Assembly: GCF_000189275.1 (NCBI RefSeq)
Contig: NZ_AEVT01000098.1
Location: forward strand, 1-64,000
DNA length: 64,000 nt
Source: Vibrio sinaloensis DSM 21326
GTDB lineage: Bacteria > Pseudomonadota > Gammaproteobacteria > Enterobacterales > Vibrionaceae
Reading direction: 5' to 3'
The notes under the pieces were generated by a model, which saw only the letters and a list, made by a program, of their open reading frames with translations, was not told where the DNA came from and made no database searches. This document shows positions 44,907-54,206 of the stretch, in pieces. The position numbers and the translations under genes are program-made. Each line of letters begins with the position of its first letter. Position 1 is the first letter of the stretch.

Positions 44907-45044
44907 TCACAAGCCGCCTTGTTGCTGGGCCCGCTTTACTAAAGCCTGACGTTGAGCTTCCTTATTTGTTACCACTTTATTGTCCTTTGAAGTGCTATGC
45001 TCTTTGGCATTTGGAACAAAAACAAAGTACTTGTTAATAGTCAT
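44907..45044 (-). CDS. Small basic 45-residue protein
   Basis: ATG at 45044 with GAGG eight bases upstream and TGA at 44907. The product begins MTINKYFVFVPNAKEH, continues with a Lys/Gln-rich helix (NKEAQRQALVKRAQQQ) and ends GGL; no signal peptide. Start, spacing and codon use look genuine. Function not recognised. It lies downstream of gnd, beyond gnd's terminator, so it probably has its own promoter. Confidence 0.6.
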   Translation of the reverse strand: MTINKYFVFVPNAKEHSTSKDNKVVTNKEAQRQALVKRAQQQGGL

Positions 45045-45134
45045 CTTAAGAACCTCAATTCAATGTGTTTAACCGTCCCGGTTAGGTTAGTCACCAATTT
45101 CCGTCGCCATCGCGTCCGGTTCCTTGTTAGGTTT

Positions 45135-45169
45135 CAAAAAATAAAGGATGCTAACTAGGTTAGCATCCT
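45135..45169 (-). terminator. Terminator of zwf-pgl-gnd
   Basis: On the minus strand a perfect ten-base stem GGATGCTAAC/GTTAGCATCC with a three-base loop, then TTTATTTTTT. It is about 70 bases past the gnd stop. Confidence 0.88.
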
Positions 45170-45240
45170 CCATATGCAACTTAATTATAGTAGGAGTAGG
45201 TAGGATTAATAAATACCGTACTCCTCCTTTAATCGATTTC

Positions 45241-46689
45241 TTACACGTCGTAAGTCGTAGACGCTGTGTCGCCGCCGGTACCTGTCCAGTTTGTGTGGAA
45301 GAACTCACCACGAGGACGATCAGTACGCTCATAAGTGTGCGCACCGAAGTAGTCACGCTGAGCTTGAAGCAGGTTAGCTGGTAGACGAGCAGTTGTGTAA
45401 CCGTCTAGGAAAGACAGCGCAGAAATCGTACATGGCATTGGGATGCCAGACTCTAGCGATTTCGCTGCCACTTTACGCCATGCCGCTAGGCTGCTTTGCA
45501 GGATGTTTTTGAAGTACTCGTCAGAACCTAGGAATGCGATGTCTGGGTTTGCTTCGTATGCATCACGGATGTTACCTAGGAATGCGCTGCGGATGATACA
45601 ACCACCACGCCACATTAGTGCTACGTTACCGTAGTTTAGATCCCAACCGTTCTCGTTAGATGCTTCGCGCATTAGCATGAAGCCTTGAGCGTAAGAGATG
45701 ATCTTAGACGCTAGTAGAGCTTGACGTAGTGCATCAACCCACTCTTGCTTGTCGCCTTCAACTGGAGTGATTGTCTTACCGAATAGAGATTCCGCTTCAA
45801 CACGTTGATCTTTAAGCGCAGACAGACAACGAGAGAATACAGACTCTGAGATAAGCGTTAGAGGAATACCTAGGTCTAGTGCGTTGATACCCGTCCATTT
45901 ACCCGTACCTTTTTGACCGGCAGTGTCTAGGATCTTCTCTACTAGAGGCTCACCGTCTTCATCTTTGTAGCCAAGAATGTCAGCAGTGATTTCAACAAGG
46001 TAGCTGTCTAGCTCAGTTTTGTTCCAGTCAGCGAATACGGCTTGCATCTCGTCTGCAGACATGCCAAGACCGTCTTTCATGAACTGGTAAGCTTCAGTGA
46101 TCAGCTGCATGTCGCCGTATTCGATGCCGTTGTGGACCATCTTAACGAAGTGACCAGCACCATCGTTACCAACCCAGTCACAACATGGCTCACCAGCGTC
46201 AGTTTTTGCAGAAATACCTTGGAAGATTGGCTTAACCGCTTCCCAAGCCTCAGCTGCGCCACCTGGCATGATTGAAGGACCAAAACGTGCACCTTCTTCA
46301 CCACCAGAAACACCAGTACCGATGAAGTGGATGCCTTTTTCGCGGCAGTGTGCAACGCGACGGTTGGTATCAGGGTAGTTAGTGTTACCACCATCAATAA
46401 TGATGTCACCTTCGTCTAGAAGAGGGATTAGGTTGTCGATAAATGTATCAACAACTGCGCCCGCACGTACCATTAGCATGACTTTGCGTGGTGCTTCTAG
46501 CTTTTCAACGAGTTCTTCTAGAGAGTATGCGCCAACGATGTTTGTACCTTTCGCTGGACCTTCTAGAAACTCGTCTACTTTCGCAGCAGTACGGTTGTGA
46601 GCAACAACTTTAAAGCCGTTGTCGTTCATGTTTAGGATAAGGTTTTGACCCATAACTGCTAGGCCAATTACACCGATATCACCTTTCAT
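45241..46689 (-). CDS. gnd: 6-phosphogluconate dehydrogenase, decarboxylating
   Basis: A full-length 482-residue enzyme oxidising 6-phosphogluconate to ribulose 5-phosphate with CO2 and NADPH. Nucleotide-binding GVIGLAVMGQNLILN, the catalytic KMVHNGIEYGDMQLI and the C-terminal TYERTDRPRGEFFHTNW are present. It is third in zwf-pgl-gnd, 35 bases after pgl. Codon use is strongly biased, as for a highly expressed gene. Confidence 0.97.
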   Translation of the reverse strand: MKGDIGVIGLAVMGQNLILNMNDNGFKVVAHNRTAAKVDEFLEGPAKGTNIVGAYSLEELVEKLEAPRKVMLMVRAGAVVDTFIDNLIPLLDEGDIIIDGGNTNYPDTNRRVAHCREKGIHFIGTGVSGGEEGARFGPSIMPGGAAEAWEAVKPIFQGISAKTDAGEPCCDWVGNDGAGHFVKMVHNGIEYGDMQLITEAYQFMKDGLGMSADEMQAVFADWNKTELDSYLVEITADILGYKDEDGEPLVEKILDTAGQKGTGKWTGINALDLGIPLTLISESVFSRCLSALKDQRVEAESLFGKTITPVEGDKQEWVDALRQALLASKIISYAQGFMLMREASNENGWDLNYGNVALMWRGGCIIRSAFLGNIRDAYEANPDIAFLGSDEYFKNILQSSLAAWRKVAAKSLESGIPMPCTISALSFLDGYTTARLPANLLQAQRDYFGAHTYERTDRPRGEFFHTNWTGTGGDTASTTYDV

Positions 46690-46724
46690 TGTTTCTCTCC
46701 AATTTTCCTATTTGGACGCTCGCA

Positions 46725-47441
46725 TTACGCGATTTTTGCTGCTGCGTCTGAATCTAAGTACCACTCCGTTTCACCAGCTTTAGACTGGATTTTCGCTGCC
46801 GGGTAAGGCAACTCACTTGCTGGAGTGGTATGAATTTCATTTACGATGTCAACTTTTCCGGCACCAAGCACTAGGTAGCTGATTCGTTTGGCGGCTTCTA
46901 ACACTTTCGCGGTTTTAGAAACGCGGATTTGGCCTGACTCAGGGTGAGAGGCCAACACGGATAGGTTCTCATCTTGATAGTTCGTTTGACCCGGGAATAG
47001 CGATGCAGTATGCCCATCAGCGCCAACCCCTAACAGAATCCAATCAAATACAGGCGTACCGTTTTCAGAAGGGATTACGTCAGCCATTTCTTTGGCAAAA
47101 CGTTCTGCTTCAACTTTAGGCTCGTCTTCACCACGAATACGGTGGATGTTCTCGGCGGGTAGGTTTACTTTTGTAAACAGCAGTGCGTTTGCTTCGCCGT
47201 AGTTGCTTTCAGCATCGTCAGGCGCAACGCAACGCTCATCACCCCACCAGAAGTGTAGGTTATTCCACTGAATGCCTTCAGCGTATGGTGCTTGTGCTAA
47301 AAGTTTGAAAAGCATCTTCGGTGTGCTACCACCAGATAGCGAGATATGCACCGGGCGGCCAAGTTCGCTGAATGCTTTCATGTCATTCGCTAGGCTTTCG
47401 ACGACTTGCTCAGCCGTTTGAAAAATCTTGTGGTTGATCAT
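46725..47441 (-). CDS. pgl: 6-phosphogluconolactonase
   Basis: A 238-residue enzyme hydrolysing 6-phosphogluconolactone. It has HISLSGGSTPKMLFKLL, the WGDERCV loop and LGVGADGHTASLFPG, all typical of the DevB/Pgl family. Its ATG overlaps the zwf stop (ATGA). Middle step of the oxidative pentose phosphate pathway. Confidence 0.96.
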   Translation of the reverse strand: MINHKIFQTAEQVVESLANDMKAFSELGRPVHISLSGGSTPKMLFKLLAQAPYAEGIQWNNLHFWWGDERCVAPDDAESNYGEANALLFTKVNLPAENIHRIRGEDEPKVEAERFAKEMADVIPSENGTPVFDWILLGVGADGHTASLFPGQTNYQDENLSVLASHPESGQIRVSKTAKVLEAAKRISYLVLGAGKVDIVNEIHTTPASELPYPAAKIQSKAGETEWYLDSDAAAKIA

Positions 47442-48943
47442 AGTTCGCAGTAATCCGTGTCAGTTAAGTTTTTACAAGGGAAACGCCAAGCGCGGTTATC
47501 ACGTTGCAACAGGTCGTCTGCTTCTTTCGGGCCCCAAGTACCACAAGCGTAGCCAAACAGAGCTTGAGGGTCTTGTTTGAAGTCTAGAATCGGTTGAACA
47601 TACTTCCAACACGCTTCAACCGCGTCGCTGCGAGCAAACAGAGTTGCATCACCGTTAAGCGCGTCAAGTAATAGGCGCTCGTAAGCAGTAAGCATCTGAG
47701 TCTCTTGCAGATCGGCATAGTGGAAGTTCATTTTCACTTCTTTAGCTTTGAAGCCAGCGCCCGGCTCTTTAAGGCCGAAGCTCATCTGGATGCCTTCGTC
47801 TGGCTGAATACGAATGATCAGCTTGTTCTCAGGGGCATTTTGACCAAATACTGGGTGCGGTGTTTGTTTGAAGTGGATAACTACTTCTGTAACGCGAGTT
47901 GGCAGGCGTTTACCAGTACGCACATAAAATGGCACGCCGTTCCAGCGCCAGTTATTGATGTGCGCTTTCAAACCAATGTAGGTTTCAGTGCGAGAGTCGT
48001 CCGCAACGCCATTCTCTTCTCGGTAGCCAAGAAGGTGCTGGCCGCGCACGTCTGACGCTGTGTATTGGCCTAGAACCAAATCGTTGCGCAGATCGTCTTC
48101 TTCAAGCGGCTTAAGGCACTGAAGTACTTTCACTACTTCGTCACGCATAGAGTCAGCATTGATTTGTGCTGGTGGTTCCATGCCCACCATGGCAAGAACC
48201 TGAAGTAGGTGGTTTTGGAACATGTCGCGCACCGCGCCAGAGCCATCGTAGTAACCGCCTCGTTCTTCCACACCCAAGAATTCTGCACCCGTGATTTCAA
48301 CATAATCGATGAAGTTACGGTTCCAAAGAGGCTCAAACATCGCGTTAGAGAAACGGAACACCAATAGGTTCTGTACCGTTTCTTTACCCAGATAGTGGTC
48401 GATGCGATAAATTTGGTGCTCTTGGAAGTGCTCGTGAATCTCTTTATCTAGTTTTTGCGCAGACTCAAGATCGTAGCCAAACGGCTTTTCAATGATCAAT
48501 CGTTTCCAACCATCGTCTTCGCTGTTTAATCCATGCGCCGCTAGGCTAGCTGGGATAACACTGTAGAGACTAGGGGGAGTCGCAAGATAAAAGAGGGTAT
48601 TGCGTTGCTCAAAACCGTATTGGTCCGACATTTGGTCAAGACGGGTAACCAGTTTAGCGTAATCTGCAGTATCAGAAGTGTTGATTGCTTGGTAGTGGAG
48701 GTGGTTAATGAAGGCATCGAGCGTATGTGGCTCAGTCTTTTCCATCTCCTGAAGCGAATTCTTTAGTTTTTCACGGTAAGACTCATCGCTGTATTCAGTA
48801 CGACTTACACCCAAAATGGCGAAGTTTTCCGGAAGCTGCTTACTCGCATAAAGGTGGTATAACGCAGGGATCAACTTACGATAAGTTAAATCACCTGAAG
48901 CACCAAAAATAACGATGCTGCTGTTTTCTGGTATTACCATCAT
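47438..48943 (-). CDS. zwf: Glucose-6-phosphate 1-dehydrogenase
   Basis: A 501-residue enzyme oxidising glucose 6-phosphate to 6-phosphogluconolactone with NADP. It has FGASGDLTYRKLIPALY (nucleotide fold), the active-site RIDHYLGKETVQN, and IIEKPFGYDLESA. The start is one of two adjacent ATGs (48943, 48940) behind AAGGG; the frame is open to 49000. First gene of zwf-pgl-gnd. A perfect FNR-type box lies about 215 bases upstream. Confidence 0.97.
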   Translation of the reverse strand: MMVIPENSSIVIFGASGDLTYRKLIPALYHLYASKQLPENFAILGVSRTEYSDESYREKLKNSLQEMEKTEPHTLDAFINHLHYQAINTSDTADYAKLVTRLDQMSDQYGFEQRNTLFYLATPPSLYSVIPASLAAHGLNSEDDGWKRLIIEKPFGYDLESAQKLDKEIHEHFQEHQIYRIDHYLGKETVQNLLVFRFSNAMFEPLWNRNFIDYVEITGAEFLGVEERGGYYDGSGAVRDMFQNHLLQVLAMVGMEPPAQINADSMRDEVVKVLQCLKPLEEDDLRNDLVLGQYTASDVRGQHLLGYREENGVADDSRTETYIGLKAHINNWRWNGVPFYVRTGKRLPTRVTEVVIHFKQTPHPVFGQNAPENKLIIRIQPDEGIQMSFGLKEPGAGFKAKEVKMNFHYADLQETQMLTAYERLLLDALNGDATLFARSDAVEACWKYVQPILDFKQDPQALFGYACGTWGPKEADDLLQRDNRAWRFPCKNLTDTDYCEL

Positions 48944-49303
48944 CTTTTCCCTTAAAAACGAGGTAGTTATTCTGTGCCCTGTTGGGCCGCTTACTTGCAA
49001 CCAAAGCTAACAGTGACACTTCAAATTTTATAATCGGTCCTGCCTATTAGTTTGATAGGTAAAACCAAGCTTGCGCGAGCAGGAAGCAGGTTGAGCAACT
49101 GAGTGCGCATACTTGCTGAGTCAAAACTCATTTCGGCAGCGTATTGTCTATGAGTATTTGATATACATCAACCTTTGAGAAGGCAATCGATTAAATAATG
49201 ACTTATTTTTCGCTATCTCATTGATATATAGGGAAAGTGCGCGTGTTGCGAATTTGTTGAAAAATAGAGCTGATATTCTAAATCGACGGGTCGATAAGGA
49301 AGT
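48944..49303. other. Promoter region of zwf-pgl-gnd
   Basis: About 360 bases between zwf and the HD-GYP gene, both minus-strand. It carries the FNR-type box listed separately. No gene was seen and no clear -10/-35 pair at the expected class II distance from that box. Confidence 0.5.
49158..49171. promoter_or_regulatory. FNR-type box upstream of zwf
   Basis: TTGATATACATCAA, a perfect match to the FNR consensus TTGAT-N4-ATCAA. It lies upstream of zwf-pgl-gnd and behind the HD-GYP gene, so zwf is the only candidate target. Oxygen-responsive control of the pentose phosphate operon is inferred. Confidence 0.55.
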
Positions 49304-52183
49304 TTAAAACTTGGTCTTGAGATATTCACGGACTTTGTGAATGTGTGCCTGTCGGTCGAATGGGGTGATTTGTTCTTCGCTCAAAAACAGTGCCGCGTAT
49401 TCTTGGTCAAGCTGTTTGTCTAGAAAGAGTAAGTACAGATAAGGGTCTATATGACCGGTCGTTGCCATGTCTGTCATGATGGTGATCGATTCGGTGAGAG
49501 ACTTGGCTTTCTTGTATGGTCTGTCACTAGAGGTCAATGCTTCAAACACGTCTGCAATGGCCATGACGCGCGCCGGAATCGAAAGTTGCTCTTCAGTCAA
49601 CCCCTTAGGATACCCTTGACCATCGACTCTTTCATGGTGACCACAGGCAATTTCTGGTACTTGTTTTAAATGGTCAGGGTAGGGTAGACGGTTGAGCATG
49701 GTAATGGTTTGGATAATATGATCGTTAATGATGAAGCGCTCTTCAGCGTTTAACGTGCCACGCTTAATCGACAAGTTGTAAAGCTCGCCTCGATTGTATT
49801 TGAGCTCACCGGGTTGCAGGATGAATTTCTCTTGCCAAACATCTTGTGGATTGACGCCTTCTGGCCAAGCAATTTGGTGCACTGCTTTGTCTGCTAACAA
49901 TGACTCCATGACCGGAAGTGAAACGGGCGCGTCGCCGCGTTGTTTTTCTATCCAAGACACACCCAATTGATCGTCCAAAGTTCGCTTCCATTGGTATTGG
50001 GCGATTTTTTCGAGTCTTTCGACTGCCTCATCACTCATTTCTTCGCTGCCGAGGTTACACTCCGCGACAAAAGCAAAATCGTCATCGAGCTTGGCGCAGC
50101 GCTGTTCAAGTTGTTTTTTCAATTCGTCTGGGTTGCCTTCGTTGCGGCTTAACTTTTGCCAGTATTCCACTTCTGCTTGGGATTTTAACAATTCGAAGCG
50201 CATTCGTACTTCATGGATACGATCATAAATCGTTTCTAGCTTGGTCGCTTTGTCGATCACGTACTCTGGCGTGGTCACTTTGCCACAATCATGCAGCCAA
50301 GAGGCGAGATATAAGGACTCCCAATCCGCTTCTTGCATGGTAAACAGAGCAAAGTGGTCAATATCCTTGTGAGCGGCCTCTGTTAACATTTCAGATAACT
50401 TGGGGACTCGTTGGCAATGGCTGCCAGTATAAGGGGACTTGGTGTCGATTGCCGATGCTATTAACTCCACAAATGCGTTGAGCATTTCTTTTTGTTGGCG
50501 GACCTTGTCGATGTTCTCTTTTGCGATTTCAGCAAAGCTCAACAGCTCTTTGAGGAACGCATGTTTGTCGCTTTGTTCAGGCGTAATAGCGCGCTCATAA
50601 CCGAGCAAAAGTATGCCCACCAACTCATGTCGGCGGTTGAGTAGCGGGAATAGGTAAAAGTCGGAGTTGTAAAGGATCTCGCGGTATTTGGCGACGCCAT
50701 TGTCATTGCGATTAAAGTGTAATACGTCGCCTTTAGATAGGTCTTTTTGTATCCATGCTGTGGATTCAAGGAACTGATTGATATCGATCTTAAAAGGGAT
50801 AATGGCATGGTTAGCGGCAACGTCGTAGTCGCTGTCGAGTGAATCACGGGTATAAAGGACAATCGTCTCTGCTTTAGTGACTAAGTAGCTTTGGTGGGTA
50901 ATGGTTCTAGCGAGTACAGAAAAATCCTGATTACTGGCGGTGTCTCTCAATAGTCGTAATAGGTCATGCAACGTGTGCTCCATCAACTCGATAGAGGTGG
51001 TCAAGTTTGCCACTTCCTTGATTAAACTTTTGGAATAACGGGTCTTCTTAAAATCAAAACGGGCAATGCTATCGGTTTGCTGCATTAACTGTTGCAATGG
51101 CTGAGCCAATCGTTGGGCGACAAACCACACAACGACAAAACTCATCACTAGTAGGGATAAAGCTACTTTTACCTGCTTATCTCGAAGTGAGAGAAGATTT
51201 TGCAGCAAGTCTTGTTGAGGCGTGGCCTCCGCTAACAGAATGCGAGTGTGTTTGTTGAGGCTAACTGGCGTCAGGGTAATTGACCAATCTATGCCATCAA
51301 AATGGGCTTTTTCATAGAGAATCTGACTGGAGCTTCTGTCTAGAATGACATCAAAAATCCCCAGCTCTAATGCCTGTCTGGTTTCGTCCTGTTGAGCATT
51401 CAGCGTTACGCCGCCTTGATGATGGGCGAGAACCCGAAATTGGTTATCAAACAACACCAATTTGCTGTTTTCAGAATAGCCAAGCTGGCCGATCTGCTCT
51501 GACAAAGAATCGAGCGTAAAATCAGCCCCAATGACGGAGTTACCATCGGCAGAACGGCGAGAAAAAGTCACGCCATTGGTTTTAAGAAAGTAAAAAAAAT
51601 ATGGTTCTGTTAAGCGAATCTCTCCGTCAAGGTCTGCGTTGATAAACCAAGGCCTCACCCTAGGATCAAATTCATTATTGCCTTCGTTGCGAGTCGCCAA
51701 CAGCCGAAAGCTGCCATCGAGAAAGTAAAAGTCGTTGCTACCATCGACTCGGGTTTGGTTGATCATCAAGCTGGCTTTGTCAGGCGCAGAGAACTGGTTT
51801 CGGTCGTTGTTCGAGCGCATGGCTCTAAACAGGGTTAAATCCCCATTTTGGTTGGCGTAGTAAAGAGCCACTAGCCCTGGGTTGCGCTCAAAAATCAGAC
51901 TCACGGATGAGAGAAGGCGTTTTGCTTTCTGTGGCGGGGTGTTGTCCTCGACAACCTGACTGACCGCAAGAAAGTCGAGCGTGGTTAGCACAGGACCGGT
52001 TTTTAGCTGGAAAGTTGATTCAAGTTGGCGACTGTTCTCTTCACTGAGCTCCTTTGCGCTACCCGCAAGCAATTCTTGAGCATGACGATAACTGATGGCG
52101 ATAAGTATAGAGCCAACCAATGTCGTCAATATCAAAAACAAGCTCGTAATATGAATGCTCAGCGAGTAGCGGCGTTTTCTCAT
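49304..52183 (-). CDS. Cache-HAMP HD-GYP c-di-GMP phosphodiesterase
   Basis: A 959-residue inner-membrane protein. TM1 (about 8-28), a periplasmic double-Cache sensor (about 35-320), TM2 (about 335-357), HAMP, a GAF-like region (about 410-540) and an HD-GYP domain starting with IDTKSPYTGSHCQRVPKLSE. Metal-binding LHDCGKVTTPEYV is near 629 and HHERVDGQGYP near 850, with GYP intact. The stretch between these motifs is about 160 residues longer than usual and includes a charged helical insertion (LETIYDRIHEVRMRFELLKS onwards). It should hydrolyse c-di-GMP in response to an external ligand. Monocistronic. Confidence 0.9.
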   Translation of the reverse strand: MRKRRYSLSIHITSLFLILTTLVGSILIAISYRHAQELLAGSAKELSEENSRQLESTFQLKTGPVLTTLDFLAVSQVVEDNTPPQKAKRLLSSVSLIFERNPGLVALYYANQNGDLTLFRAMRSNNDRNQFSAPDKASLMINQTRVDGSNDFYFLDGSFRLLATRNEGNNEFDPRVRPWFINADLDGEIRLTEPYFFYFLKTNGVTFSRRSADGNSVIGADFTLDSLSEQIGQLGYSENSKLVLFDNQFRVLAHHQGGVTLNAQQDETRQALELGIFDVILDRSSSQILYEKAHFDGIDWSITLTPVSLNKHTRILLAEATPQQDLLQNLLSLRDKQVKVALSLLVMSFVVVWFVAQRLAQPLQQLMQQTDSIARFDFKKTRYSKSLIKEVANLTTSIELMEHTLHDLLRLLRDTASNQDFSVLARTITHQSYLVTKAETIVLYTRDSLDSDYDVAANHAIIPFKIDINQFLESTAWIQKDLSKGDVLHFNRNDNGVAKYREILYNSDFYLFPLLNRRHELVGILLLGYERAITPEQSDKHAFLKELLSFAEIAKENIDKVRQQKEMLNAFVELIASAIDTKSPYTGSHCQRVPKLSEMLTEAAHKDIDHFALFTMQEADWESLYLASWLHDCGKVTTPEYVIDKATKLETIYDRIHEVRMRFELLKSQAEVEYWQKLSRNEGNPDELKKQLEQRCAKLDDDFAFVAECNLGSEEMSDEAVERLEKIAQYQWKRTLDDQLGVSWIEKQRGDAPVSLPVMESLLADKAVHQIAWPEGVNPQDVWQEKFILQPGELKYNRGELYNLSIKRGTLNAEERFIINDHIIQTITMLNRLPYPDHLKQVPEIACGHHERVDGQGYPKGLTEEQLSIPARVMAIADVFEALTSSDRPYKKAKSLTESITIMTDMATTGHIDPYLYLLFLDKQLDQEYAALFLSEEQITPFDRQAHIHKVREYLKTKF

Positions 52184-52337
52184 ACGTCACCTTTTATTAA
52201 TAACTTATTAAGTATTAGCCAAAACTATTGATCTTGCCTGCGTGGTTTTTCATTAACGGCGTTTCTCATACCAAGACAAGAAAACCAGCGCAAAGGCTGG
52301 TAACATAATCTGCCAATACTCTTAAGCCAGAAATCCT

Positions 52338-53081
52338 ATGAAGTTACTGATTGACACGCACACTCATACCTATGCCAGTGGACATGCTTACAGCACCTTG
52401 ATTGAAAATGCGCGCGCGGCAAAGCAAAACGGACTGGCATTGTTCTGTACCACAGATCATGCTGAATCAATGCCCGGCGCTCCTCATTACTGGTTTTTCA
52501 CTAATCAACGCATTCTGCCGCGTTTTATCGAGGGTGTTGGGGTTATTCGAGGTGTGGAATCAAACATTCTCAATGAAGAAGGAGAGGTAGACATCCATCC
52601 TACGACCGACCGGCATTTAGATTGGGCGATTGCGAGTTTTCATGAAGCCGTGTTTCGTCCAGCAAGCAAAGAATCGCATACTCAGGCGCTGTTAAATGTC
52701 ATAAAAAGTGGGCGGGTTGATGCTCTAGGCCATTTGGGTAACCCAAATTATGATTTTGATTTTAAAGCCGTTCTCCAGTGTGCTAAGCAGCATAATGTTG
52801 CGATAGAAATAAACAACACAACGTTGAAAGGTAATAGCCGAGTGGGCAGTGTCGAACGCTGCTATGAAATCGCTCAATTGGGCAAAGAGATAGGGGTGTT
52901 CTTTACCACGGGAAGCGATGCGCACTTTAGTGACGATATGGGTAATCTAGGCTTGGTGTCTGATCTTCTTGATAAAGTCCAAGTCCCTGCTGAGCAAGTT
53001 ATTACTCATAGTCCACGTCAGTTTCTCGATTTCTTGGCTCTTCGTGGTCGCGGGGCGATCGAAGAGTTCAGTCATTTATAA
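52338..53081 (+). CDS. PHP-domain phosphatase, YcdX family
   Basis: A 247-residue PHP hydrolase. N-terminal DTHTHTYASGHAYSTL (metal-binding His-x-His), FCTTDHAESMPGAPHYWFF, GVESNIL, ALGHLGNPNYDFD and TTGSDAHFSDDMGN match E. coli YcdX, a trinuclear-zinc phosphatase linked to swarming. Phosphoester hydrolysis is likely; the physiological substrate is not known. Single gene upstream of cytochrome b562. Confidence 0.92.
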   Translation: MKLLIDTHTHTYASGHAYSTLIENARAAKQNGLALFCTTDHAESMPGAPHYWFFTNQRILPRFIEGVGVIRGVESNILNEEGEVDIHPTTDRHLDWAIASFHEAVFRPASKESHTQALLNVIKSGRVDALGHLGNPNYDFDFKAVLQCAKQHNVAIEINNTTLKGNSRVGSVERCYEIAQLGKEIGVFFTTGSDAHFSDDMGNLGLVSDLLDKVQVPAEQVITHSPRQFLDFLALRGRGAIEEFSHL

Positions 53082-53160
53082 GTGGAAACAAATTTAGGAC
53101 TTGGTTGTACGGTATTTTTCAGTACACTTTGGCCACCACAAACATGAAAGAAGAATAACA

Positions 53161-53544
53161 ATGAGAAAGTTCCTACCAGTGCTGGCGATTCTGTTTTCTG
53201 CAACAACCTTTGCAGCAGATTTTGATTTAAAAGCAACCATGAAGCAGATGAAGGTCGAGTTTAAACAAGCGGCTGAAGCCACAGAAGTCGCAGGAATGCA
53301 GTCTGCTATCGACAATCTGTCGGAATTAGTCGAGCAATCTAAGCGAGGTGATTACCCTCCAGAGAAGTTTGATATTTACTTCGAAGGGTTTACCAAGCTA
53401 TCTAAAGCATTGGATATGGTCGACGCTAAGCTAGAGCAAGGGGACCTTGAAGGCGCTAAATCTGAGCTAAGAAATGTCGACGCATTGCGTGAAGAGTACC
53501 ACGACAAGCGTAATCCAAGTATTTGGAGCAAGCTGTTTGGCTAG
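53161..53544 (+). CDS. cybC: Soluble cytochrome b562
   Basis: A 127-residue periplasmic four-helix heme protein. Signal peptide MRKFLPVLAILFSATTFAA is followed by a mature domain of about 108 residues. The expected heme ligands are present: a Met in the first helix (KATMKQM) and the His near the C-terminus (REEYHDKR). The ATG at 53161 is chosen because the signal peptide starts there; the frame opens earlier at 53101. Role in electron transfer is not well defined in any organism. Confidence 0.85.
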   Translation: MRKFLPVLAILFSATTFAADFDLKATMKQMKVEFKQAAEATEVAGMQSAIDNLSELVEQSKRGDYPPEKFDIYFEGFTKLSKALDMVDAKLEQGDLEGAKSELRNVDALREEYHDKRNPSIWSKLFG

Positions 53545-53580
53545 TTAAGTGACAAATTGACCTTGTCCCAAGACAAAGAG

Positions 53581-53606
53581 AAACCCGCTGACTGGCGGGT
53601 TTTTTA
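53581..53606 (+). terminator. Terminator of cybC
   Basis: AAACCCGC, six-base loop, GCGGGTTT then TTTT. Confidence 0.9.
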
Positions 53607-53709
53607 TTGCTTCCTCATAAAGCTGTGAAGCAACAATCAGTTATTCGATCGGCTTTTGAGTTGCGCATCAGAATCCGCTACGCTGTGGCAAATTTGTTAA
53701 GTCATCGTT

Positions 53710-54069
53710 ATGCGTAGATTAATTCCATATTATCGTTCAATGCTTGTTGCGAGTGCCCTAAGTTGGGTGCTGGTGACTTTAATGCCTGTTATCAATGCTC
53801 ATGGTAACAGTATGGGCGTGTGGGCGACACTATGTACGCTTAACGGATTTGAATTGGTACAGGTCGAAGAGGGTGATAATTCTGTCACCCATAAGGGCAA
53901 ACCTTGTCCTTTCAGCCATTTTTCGACCTTTCATCATGACGCGATTCCAACGACACCTAGGCTTTCAAGAAAGAGTGTGGTGGCTTCAGAACGTTACACT
54001 TATTTGGCTCTAAGTGGGCGCTATGAAACACCCATCCCTCGTGCACCACCTTTTACCCTTTTCGCATAA
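53710..54069 (+). CDS. DUF2946-like exported protein
   Basis: A 119-residue protein with an N-terminal hydrophobic segment (about 8-30) that may be a signal or anchor. A short domain holds LCTLNGFELVQV and KPCPFSHFSTFHHD, where Cys and His cluster as in DUF2946 proteins, often seen with metal-transport or TonB loci. It ends in a Pro-rich tail. The PepSY membrane protein follows after about 140 bases and is probably a functional partner. Metal binding is inferred only from the Cys/His pattern. Confidence 0.68.
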   Translation: MRRLIPYYRSMLVASALSWVLVTLMPVINAHGNSMGVWATLCTLNGFELVQVEEGDNSVTHKGKPCPFSHFSTFHHDAIPTTPRLSRKSVVASERYTYLALSGRYETPIPRAPPFTLFA

Positions 54070-54206
54070 CTATAACAAACACAAGTAAAGTCAAACTAAG
54101 CTGTCCGTCGGGCAGCAATCACTGCAAGCCTCAAAACGCGCCGCATTTTATGCAATGTGGGGTGTTTGTGTGTTTGGCAGTTGAATCATGCAAAAGGAAA
54201 ATACAC

